Shown here piece after piece: positions 56,340-64,000 of a stretch of DNA of 64,000 nucleotides (the first letter of the stretch is position 1; the number at the start of each line of letters is the position of its first letter). The notes below the pieces were generated by a model, which did no database searches, was not told where the DNA came from, and saw nothing but the letters and a program-made list of their open reading frames with translations. The stretch is from Teratosphaeria epicoccoides (Eukaryota > Ascomycota > Dothideomycetes > Mycosphaerellales > Teratosphaeriaceae): positions 62,001 through 126,000 of the forward strand of contig JADDMT010000064.1 in NCBI GenBank assembly GCA_021401465.1, given 5' to 3'. Made by a program: the position numbers and the translations under genes.

Positions 56340-56723
56340 TCAGTTGATATTCGGGATTGCTGAGTGGAAAGCAGCATTGACAACCTCCCCCCGGTCTGGT
56401 GCAACCTGCCATCGCTTACAGACTTGCTTTCACAGCAGCCGCTCCGCCCAAGGAACTCCTCGCCACAATCAGGAGGGAAATGAGCTCCCGCGTCGCTCAG
56501 AGCCTGAATCGCTTGTACGCACTTGGCTGCTCCAGTGGACCAGGGCTGGCCGATCTCGATAGTGTAAATGACCTCGTGACTCCCAAAGTCTGACGCTATG
56601 CATGACTGAGTGCCTATTGCTTGAGGCTTTCTGCTGCGTGAAGCTGCAGTTGCGACGGCGGCCAACGCCTTTAGGGCAGTCAAAAAAAATCTTCGTGCTG
56701 GAAGCAAATACGTGGAAGGGCAT
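56340..56723 (-). pseudogene. Frameshifted candidate small secreted protein
   Basis: ATG 56723 reads MPFHVFASSTKIFF, then meets a run of eight T/A bases (56683-56690). One frame over, the text continues as a hydrophobic Ala-rich segment (LTALKALAAVATAAS) that looks like the rest of a signal peptide. Then come SCIASDFGSHEVIYTIEIGQ and PWSTGAAKCVQAIQAL. A third frame ends GEVVNAAFHSAIPNIN and stop at 56340. The order (Cys, V-Y-x-V/I-x-IG-PW, C-x4-AL, then a G-x(2)-N-A ending) resembles a family of ~150-aa secreted proteins in plant-associated fungi. I cannot name the family with confidence. The frame breaks suggest decay, or an indel error in the T8 run. Confidence 0.35.
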
Positions 56724-57995
56724 GCCGGATCGAACGGAAGTCGCAACAAGAATGGCTTTCTAGGATACTTACGGCAAGGAGCTGCCTTGCGTCAAGTAGC
56801 TTGAGGGCATCATAGGCCGCGTTTCCTCTGTCTTTGTGACCACGGGCGCGCAGAATATTCGGCAAAGGGTCAGTCCTACAATAGCTTATGGCACGTGTCA
56901 TGGAAAAATGGACTTGACAAAGGACCAGTCGAAGGACCCCGCCAATAGCCGAGAGATTCGGCTAGGCCCAAACAACGATGTCGACAGAAATGTTTTGCTC
57001 GCTCCGGCCATGGTCTTCAGGCGCTCCAGCTGGCGAGACGATGAGCGTGTAGCTGACTGTGTTCTTTGAGCGGAGTCCAACGCAGAGCATCTGATTGAAA
57101 CGCGTCATTTGCAGTGATGTCGTCAGTTAATGAGCTGGTCGACGTTGATTGCTTGACATGGTTGTCCGCTGCTTGAGAGATTCTAAACACATTTGACGGC
57201 TTGTTGATGCGACCATCGTCTCATGATGCCAGTCAATGCCTATGCTCATTCCTTGATTGCAGCGTATGTTGACTTGACCTATCGACCGGTCGAATGGTTG
57301 GTCTCTGATCATGGCCATAGATCATCAGTGGCCAAGCACATTGATCTGGTCTCGACTGACGTGGGCACATGGCAGTATACTCTCTTTCGTCTAGCTGTCC
57401 GTGCAGGCTGGAATGGCCGCAATGGCGCCCGGACACGCAGTCAGCAAAATAATGCCAAGACGCGTGATACGCCTGAAGGCATACTGTGGCGTCCACCGGG
57501 CAGCACCTGTTTGAGAAAACACGGTGGCAAGCGCCATTGGAGATCGCACATATGACCAGCCGCATAGTGTTCAGAAGCATTTACATCGACATATATGTGC
57601 AATACGAAAACTGGACTGTGCCAGCGCCAAGCTTGCTGTAGCAAGCCCTCGCGCCTGATATGGTAGTGTCATTGACAGAGATTGGCTTGCACTCGTCAAA
57701 AGTAACAAGCACATGGAGTCTTGAGAGTGAATGCCAACATGAAGTGCAAGTCGATCCATTGATGCAGTACCATTTGACACAATGATGGTGGCGAGAAATG
57801 CCTGTTGTGACTTGAGCTCTATCCTCTTGAGGTAACTTTTCACATGCAAAATGCTTTGCACGCTAGTCTACATAGCGGCTAGCGCGGGGTCTTCCAAAAT
57901 CTCGAAAATGTCTCCAATTTCTGGAGCACCAAACACCACGATTGACTCACGGGGCTTAAGAAAATCTCCATGGCGCCTTCTAACACGATTTCGTC
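56724..57995. other. Intergenic 1.3 kb, no firm gene
   Basis: A minus-strand frame starting at 56901 (MTRAISYCRTDPLPNILRAR) ends at a good GTAAGT donor near 56773, but splicing to the next acceptor gives a stop at once. Nothing else recognised. Confidence 0.35.
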
Positions 57996-59879
57996 ATGCC
58001 ACCGAAGAACCCGATTCGGCGCGCGCAGCCGCCCAGACCTAGCGGCCAGGGCCGTCAGGCTCTAGCAGGCGCCACTGGGAGTCAAAATGAGCCATCAGTC
58101 AAACCGGACCCAGAAGCAGCACAGCGGGCGACAGGATCTAGCCAAGCAGACGTTGGAGGTGAAAGCCAACCTCCAGTGTCGGTCGCATCAACACTAGCAG
58201 CACAATCACCGGCTCCCTCAAATGGGACACCTGCATCACAACGGCCATCTGCACTTTCCCGCACTTCTTCAATGAGAGGTGGTCGTGGCGCGCCCAGAGT
58301 TGCGGCACCAAAGTTCGCTGGTCGTCGCTCACAAGCTCAGCGTGCTGAAGCCGAGAAGCAGGAGGCCGAGCGCCAGCGCCTAGAAGCGGAGAAAAAGGTC
58401 ACAGAGGATGCGCGACGAGCACGTCTGCAAGGCCGGGGTCGAGGCAGAGGCGATGGCGCACACCATCGGGGCCGGGGTCGCGGTGGCTACATAGGCCAGC
58501 CCGAAATGCTCCCGCCCGGTGCGAGCGGTCCGTTCTCTGCGGGTCAAGTGAGCTCAGAGCAAGGTGCTTCGAGGAGGTCCGGCGGTGGAGGGCGGAGTGG
58601 TGGGGGCAGAACTGGGGGCAGAGATGGAGGAAGGGTCGATGAAGAGGGTACGTTCTTCGGCGGCCCCATTGCAGGCTTCAGCGGTGCGAGCAGAAGTGGT
58701 GGCGGAGGTGGAGGCGGGGCCGGAGCGGGCGCTCACGTGAAGCGAGAGCAAGGCGGTGGCGACTTCACCATTGTCTCGCAAACCATCAAGACAGAAGATG
58801 GCGGCTATGTATCCAGTGGCGAGGAAGATGAGGCTGAAAAGCGTCTCAATGTGGATGAGCTGGGAGTAATAGATCTCACAGCGGACGACGGACCTCCAGA
58901 ACAAGGGAGCATGGTCCCTCCAGTACGCATCAAACGCGAGGCACACAGAGAGCGCATCGTTGGAGTCAATACTGACGCTGCTACCGCTCAAGAAGGTGGG
59001 GGAAGCAAAGACGTTGGTCAGCCTGTGTCCGAGAGGAGAAAAGGAAAGCAAAGAGCGAAGGACGTAGAGATCACGGGCCACAGCGACAGCTTTCAGGCCG
59101 CTTATTCAAGCGACGAGCAGGAGCCTGACATCAAAGCCGAGCCCATGGAAGATGAAAGCGGTGTTGGCGACGCTGAGCCCGTGGCCGAAAATGAAGCAGC
59201 ACCACAACCTCCTTCGCCCGAATCAAAGCGCAAGAAAGACAGAACCAAATCTCGGACGTTCTCAGCCAACCTACTCGAGCGGCCTGTCTACCAGACTCAA
59301 GACGAGCTTGAGGAATGGAAACGCCATCAGGCCGATCTTCAACTCCTGCATTCTGAGCTAGGCAGTCTAGTCTTGCCTCCTTCCACAGAGAGGGACGGAG
59401 AAGCGAACAATGACGCGGCAGAGCAGCAAACTGTCGACAAGAAAGCTGACAAGGTGTACCTCTTTCAATTCCCACCCGTTCTACCGGATCTTCTGCCCAT
59501 TCAGGTCAAGCCAGATCCAGACGCGCCATCAGCAACAGACGCAGATTTGATGCAAGTCGATGGTCAACCCAACACCGCAGCAGATGCTGTCGAAATTGAA
59601 GATGGCCTTGCCCAGGCCAAACTTCCTTCAGGCGCTGTTGGCAAGATGCGGGTGCACAAGTCTGGCAAGGTTACCTTGGACTGGGGGGGCACGAGTCTAT
59701 TGGTCGGCATGGGAAGTGAGGCAGGTTTCCTGCAGGACGTGCTGGTCGCCGCTTTGCCAGATCGCAAGGGAGCAGCCGCTAGTGACGAAGACCATCTGCC
59801 GGGTGTCGCGATGAGTATGGGTCAAGTCAAGGGCAAATTCGTGGTCACTCCTGATTGGGAGAAGATTTTGGGTTATTAG
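57996..59879 (+). CDS. RPC53: RNA polymerase III subunit Rpc53/RPC4
   Basis: Pol III-specific subunit that pairs with Rpc37 and acts in termination and reinitiation. Intron-free, 627 aa, start MPPKNPIRRAQPPRPSGQGR. The first 420 residues are disordered: Ala/Gln-rich, an RGG-like Gly/Arg region (RGRGRGDGAHHRGRGRGGYI) and SUMO-like motifs around VKPDPE and IKAEPMED. The conserved RPC4 domain lies at the C-terminus: FSANLLERPVYQTQDELEEW, DKVYLFQFPPVLPDLLPIQV, GKMRVHKSGKVTLDWGGTSL, and the final VKGKFVVTPDWEKILGY, a hallmark. Tail-to-tail with the acyl-CoA synthetase gene. Confidence 0.95.
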   Translation: MPPKNPIRRAQPPRPSGQGRQALAGATGSQNEPSVKPDPEAAQRATGSSQADVGGESQPPVSVASTLAAQSPAPSNGTPASQRPSALSRTSSMRGGRGAPRVAAPKFAGRRSQAQRAEAEKQEAERQRLEAEKKVTEDARRARLQGRGRGRGDGAHHRGRGRGGYIGQPEMLPPGASGPFSAGQVSSEQGASRRSGGGGRSGGGRTGGRDGGRVDEEGTFFGGPIAGFSGASRSGGGGGGGAGAGAHVKREQGGGDFTIVSQTIKTEDGGYVSSGEEDEAEKRLNVDELGVIDLTADDGPPEQGSMVPPVRIKREAHRERIVGVNTDAATAQEGGGSKDVGQPVSERRKGKQRAKDVEITGHSDSFQAAYSSDEQEPDIKAEPMEDESGVGDAEPVAENEAAPQPPSPESKRKKDRTKSRTFSANLLERPVYQTQDELEEWKRHQADLQLLHSELGSLVLPPSTERDGEANNDAAEQQTVDKKADKVYLFQFPPVLPDLLPIQVKPDPDAPSATDADLMQVDGQPNTAADAVEIEDGLAQAKLPSGAVGKMRVHKSGKVTLDWGGTSLLVGMGSEAGFLQDVLVAALPDRKGAAASDEDHLPGVAMSMGQVKGKFVVTPDWEKILGY

Positions 59880-60031
59880 CGTTTCAGCGGCGAGTGGTGG
59901 TTCTAGCGAGGCGCAGACGACGGTCAGAACACTGCGGCATCGAAATTGAACTTTCCGTGAGGGTTGGCTGTTTTACTTATCGACTTACAGAAGCTGAATC
60001 AGGACAGTGATTGAGCTCCTTTGAACGAGAA

Positions 60032-61827
60032 TTACTTCTCCTGCCAGGGCAGATACTGCTCAACTATGCTCTGCAACTCAAGCTTCATGATCTTCGCCGT
60101 CGAGTTAACAGGGAAGCTTTCTAACCCCAACTGCTTCAGCGTAACTACTCCAGCCAGTGCGTAAGCATTACCGAACAGATTTCGAACCTGCTGCTTGATC
60201 TCATTCTCGGTCCTACCACCAAGACTATCTAGAACGGCGAGTGGCTCATGCCCGTACTTCGCTGACGAAACCGCAATCACACTTGACTGTGCACCAACAA
60301 AATCGTTGATGCAGTTCTCTAGTGCGGCAGGCACGACGTTGATACCTGCACGCTTGACTACGTCCTTGATCCTGCCCAAAATATACAGCAGGCCGCCCGG
60401 TGTCAACAGGCCAAGGTCACCAGTCTTGAACCATCGACCACGAGTATCATTGTAAAAGCTCTCCGGATAGGCATTGTCGAGGTAATGATCGATAATGCGG
60501 TCGGAGCAGATGTGTATCTCGCCTGGCTCGCCTCCATTGGTAATGCGGTCATGCTCGTGGTCCCAAAGGCGGATCTTGACGCCAGGAGGCACTACGCCGA
60601 CAGGACAGATGTCGCCATGTTGCCTGTATACGAATCAGCCGACTCCACTCCATGCAGGAAGACACAAGCTCACGGTAAGTCATCCACAGGCACGCCAACA
60701 AACGGCCATGTGTACAAAGGTGTCCCTTCAGTCATCCCAGCCCCGTTCATGACCATGGCGCTCGGAAAGAGCTTCTTTGCCGTCCTCATCATGTCGCGGG
60801 TGACCATGTCGCCGCCAAGAATAATTGTACTGAGCGACCCTAAGCGGCGGGATGAGATCGTTGGATGGTCGCGCAAGGCGTATAGCATGGCTGGCACTAG
60901 AAACATTACCGAAGCTCGATGCGCGTTGACTGCGTCGAGTGTCGCCTAAGGATCGAAAGACTCGCTTGGCATGATACAGGCACCGCCTTGGATCCACTGT
61001 GCCAGCGTGATGCTGGCCGCGATGGCTCGGAAGACTGCTGTGTTGACGATGCCACGCGTGATCGGCGCATCTAGCCCTGCGCGTGCGGTGAGGGTGCTGA
61101 CGGTGAGCTTCACGGTCTTCGGGCAACCTTTCGGGTTACCTGAGGAGGTGCCGCTTGTATAGACAACTTGGAAGACACGGCGCGGATCGTCTTGCTTCGC
61201 TTCGGCGACGATTTCTTCGTCGTCCGAAGGAATCCGAAAACCTTCCCTACCTATCTCAAGGAACGAGCGCCAGCCATCCGCTGTTTCGTTATTGAGCTGC
61301 ATGCACAGAGGTCGTTTCATAGATCCGATAGCTTGCAATGCACGATCAACAGCCACCGCACCCTGTCGATCGACCACGATGATTACATCAGGCTTCAGCT
61401 TCATGTAACTCTCCAACTCCAGCATCCGCGCCGCCTGTACAGCATCAGGCTCTACACACACGGACGTCAATTTCATCAAAACCGAAACCCACTGCAAAAG
61501 AAACCATTCCGCACGATTGGGAATGAGGGTCACTATGGTTGATCCAGGTGTAACGCCACGAGCCTTCATCCCCGTTGCCAGACGACAAGCCGCACGATGG
61601 AGCTCGGTGAAAGTCCAGCTGAGGCATTGTGGTGCCTCACGGCCGTTCTGCTGATGATGTGCATCAACCTGGACCAATCCCGCAAGATGGTGAGACGGCT
61701 GATGCATGACAATGACTGCTGGCTCATTTGCACTCTTCTTCAGGCCGTTCTCCAGGAGGTCGAAGACCGGGACGTCGGTGTACTCCACTGGCCCGCCGTC
61801 GGCCTCTGCCAAGTTGCCGTCGGCCAT
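60032..61827 (-). pseudogene. Acyl-CoA synthetase / AMP-binding ligase with an in-frame TAG
   Basis: ANL-superfamily adenylating enzyme. Exon 1 is 60674-61827, exon 2 is 60032-60623, with a 50-nt intron (GTGAGC/TACAG); 581 codons in all. ATG 61827 (MADGNLAEADGGPVEYTDV) is likely, with 61893 an alternative in frame. Motifs in order: A3 YTSGTSSGNPKGCPKT, A5 NGAGMTEGTPLYTW, A7 FKTGDLGLLTPGG, A8 GRIKDVVKRAGINV, and the C-terminal A10 region FPVNSTAKIMKLE with the catalytic Lys. Codon 294 is TAG (60946-60948) in an otherwise unbroken frame: SESFDP, stop, ATLDAVNAHR. A 38-nt intron ending at that TAG is conceivable but too short and would remove conserved residues. Recent nonsense mutation (possibly CAG to TAG) or sequence error. 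Substrate unknown. Confidence 0.75.
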
Positions 61828-62427
61828 AATAAAAATGATGGACTTGGTCGTCAGATGTAAACAGGCTCGCCAGTATTCAGGCCATCCTGCCATTCATGTC
61901 AATCTGTTCAGTCCACACGTCGGAGACAAGAGGGTTACAAGAGAATGCACTCAAGTTGCTCAGCCAATAATCTCGCTCAGTGGAGGTACATGTAGTTGCA
62001 AACTCAGAACACCGTGCTAGCGTGCGATGATGATGTCGTCGAAGGATCAGCTAAGCGCAGCTCGCACACATAGCTCCATGTCTGTCGTTACAGAATCTGT
62101 TTCCCTGAAAAGTTTTTGGAGTGATTGAGGGAGCCATGGAGCCTAGCTGATCTGTTGTTATACATAAGCACCAAGCATGAAGATGAAGAATTCAGCGCCG
62201 CTGTGAATGAGATCTTGATTCTGACTCTATTCACTCCGATCCCCATATCCCACTATCTATCTATACACCCACATGCTACAGTCTCCAGCCTCATCTCATA
62301 TCCACAAATCTCTCGTCCTGGATATATGTCCTTCTGCGAAATTTAGATCCTGCCGTACTCTAGCATACCCCCAATCTCGATTCCACCAACTAACTCCTCA
62401 TGCACCGTTTCATGCGTGGCAGGCTCC
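61828..62427. other. Intergenic, promoter of the synthetase and 3' flank of STE50
   Basis: 600 bp without a recognised gene. Confidence 0.4.
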
Positions 62428-64000
62428 TCACAAAACACCTCCAGGAATACTGCCCTGATTTGCCGCTTGATGGTTCGCCGGCGCTGTCCCGCTCCAACCT
62501 TCCTGCGGACTCGCATGCCGCCTCAGCATGAACATTGGTTTCCTGCCCTCTTTATCTAATTGCTTGAACAGCATGAGTGGTTTCTCCTCCAAGCCTAGAC
62601 AGCGTTCCTGGTCGCCGTGGACGATATAGAGCGCGTACTGCCGCCAGTCGTCGGTGATGTTGTAGCGTTTCAATGCCTGCATTTGTCATGTCAGCACCTT
62701 GCAGATCATTCGCAGACTGCGTTCCATGATACTCACCACCGGTAAGACAACTCGGCAAGGATCCTCGATGCTAACGCGGAAGCTCTTAAAGATCTCGACC
62801 TGCGGATTATCCCGATCACCCCTGTCAAGCACATCAGTCACTTCCATTACTACATTATGTTGTCAAGATCTGAAGTACCTCTCCCGTGGCAGCGGCGCCG
62901 TCTGTGGCGGCTCGTCCTCCCTGGGACTCGGTGTCGGCGCCTGTCGTCTCAGCGGCTGGCGTGCGGATCCTGGTGTCTCACCAACCACCGTCGTGGCTGT
63001 TGACCATTGACTCATCCCGCTTGTATGCTCGTCATGCTGACCGTAGCCATACCGGCTGTTGTCCCGAGGGAAGGAGCGAGCGGCACTTGAGCCCGGAGCA
63101 TGATACGAGCCACCGCTCGACGGCGCCTGATTGTATGCCGGGCTCGTGGGACTCAACTGCTGCCCATGTACGCTGTTCGGCGAAGTCTGGCTCCCCATGC
63201 TGGCGGTCAAGTGGGAACTTGCGGCCATCGCGGCAGCAGAGGCCTCGAGGTGAGTACCGCCTGGGTCGTCCCTGACTTCTCGAGGCTGCGGTACATGCGT
63301 CTGCGATGGATAGGTAGGTGATGGCTGCTTCGGTGCACTTCCCAGGAACAGCTTCTTTGTGGAGAACTTGCGACTAAGTGAGCTGCCCTTGCTTTCCTTA
63401 GGTGCCGCAAGGTTATCAGCGTGCTTCACCGAGTCAATGTCTCGCGGAGAAGGCAGGTTCCCACCGGACGGGTCCGGCAATGGTGTTCGCTGATCTTTCA
63501 CCAAGCGCATGACCGGCAGTGTCTCCTCCCGGAACTTCCTGTACTCGTCTGATATTCGCTCCAGCTCCTGTTTCAGCGCTCGTAACTGTGACTCCGCCTG
63601 GATGATACGCTGATCTCTCAACTCAATGGACCCAATCACTCTAGCAATATCGTCCTGTGTAGCCTTCTCATCTCCTCGGTCACCTTCGGCAGACGGCGGA
63701 ATGTAGTCTCCTTCCTCAATCTTGACGCCTGATCGCAACTTTGCCTCATACACGGCCTTCAGAATGGTCAAGCGGTGCCCGACACTGGCCACACCAAGTT
63801 CGCGCAGCTCATCGTGTGTCAGAGCGCCCAGCGCCTCACCGTTGACACCCTCGTCCGCGAACGTCTGGCAGTACTGCTTGAATGCCGGCGAAAGGCTCAG
63901 TATATAGTCTGCCACCTGCTCCTCACTCCACTGCCTGATATTGCCCACTGGACTCCTCCCGCTCTCCGCCCAGCCCTGCGTCGTCGGTGTGTCCTCGCCA
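62428..64000 (-). CDS. STE50: Ste50-like adaptor protein (SAM + RA domains), 5' end beyond window
   Basis: Adaptor that tethers the MAPKKK Ste11 to Cdc42/Opy2 in pheromone, filamentation and osmostress signalling. Exons: 62879 to beyond 64000, 62737-62821 and 62428-62676; introns 57 nt (GTACTT/GACAG) and 60 nt (GTGAGT/TGCAG). The SAM domain is at the right end (IRQWSEEQVADYILSLSPAF; HDELRELGVASVGHRLTILK), followed by a coiled coil (IQAESQLRALKQELERISDE), a long Ser/Pro linker, and the C-terminal Ras-association domain spread over the last two exons (FKSFRVSIEDPC; RYNITDDWRQYALYIVHGDQ; RCLGLEEKPLMLFKQL). The reading frame is open to base 64000 with no ATG, so the start lies outside. The three-exon solution is required for the RA domain. 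Confidence 0.93.

Noticed and set aside
60946..60983. 38-nt intron explaining the synthetase TAG (GTGCCT...TTAG)
   Set aside because: Shorter than every other intron here (47 nt minimum), no branch point, and it would delete the conserved-looking segment before FDP.
53544..61827. Secondary-metabolite cluster (2OG oxygenase, AMP ligase)
   Set aside because: No PKS, NRPS or terpene synthase core; the genes between them are housekeeping (RPC53, parvulin, ALKBH6), and both candidate tailoring genes are broken.
1..64000. tRNA, rRNA or other structured RNA genes
   Set aside because: Scanning by eye for tRNA B-box (GGTTCGANNCC) and cloverleaf arms found only isolated matches; a tRNAscan-SE or Infernal run would decide.

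Overview
The window reads as nuclear DNA of a filamentous ascomycete, probably a Dothideomycete. Protein-coding genes are interrupted by short (47-65 nt) GT-AG introns with CTRAY-type branch points. The families are fungal (hydrophobins, Spg1-type GTPase, Ste50, cell-wall-integrity MAPKK, HET-domain relic). There are no operons, ribosome binding sites, CRISPR arrays or recognisable tRNA/rRNA genes. The lineage call is an inference from protein style, not a computed match.

Layout. 0-7.7 kb: an uncharacterised protein broken by one in-frame TGA; RRB1 (ribosome assembly) divergent from SPG1 (septation GTPase); two decayed fragments of an unassigned family; TOM22 (mitochondrial import). 8.1-9.4 kb: a HET-domain pseudogene. 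10.2-14.9 kb: a small secreted Cys-containing protein, a GTPBP1-like GTPase and a nine-exon glyoxalase II. 15-16.2 kb: an exact 40-bp copy of the TOM22 last exon and a 3 x 48-bp minisatellite. 16.9-28.4 kb: bZIP factor, Sec2-type GEF-domain protein, dual-specificity phosphatase, Dgr2-like WD40 protein, and a disordered protein whose start abuts an 8-bp tandem repeat. 28.8-37.1 kb: ceramide synthase, SPB1 rRNA methyltransferase, ELG1 PCNA unloader. 38-39.8 kb: amino-acid transporter. 41.2-42.4 kb: a doubtful transcription-factor-like relic. 43.3-47.6 kb: two hydrophobin genes. 49.7-51.3 kb: Mkk1/2-type MAPKK. 53.5-55.9 kb: a decayed 2OG-Fe(II) oxygenase, ALKBH6-like protein and Pin4/Par14-type parvulin. 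56.3-56.7 kb: a frameshifted possible secreted-protein relic. 58-64 kb: RPC53, an acyl-CoA synthetase with one in-frame TAG, and the 3' part of STE50, which runs off the window.

How it fits together. Most intact genes are unrelated housekeeping or signalling functions. SPB1 and RRB1 both serve ribosome biogenesis. MKK and STE50 belong to MAPK signalling (cell wall integrity; Ste11 adaptor), and SPG1 to septation. The accessory layer (hydrophobins, secreted proteins, HET, oxygenase, acyl-CoA synthetase) is where decay concentrates: at least five loci carry frameshifts, internal stops or deletions. I see no coherent new multi-gene system. The most unusual signals are the displaced TOM22 exon copy, two otherwise open genes each cut by one in-frame stop, and the repeat touching a start codon.
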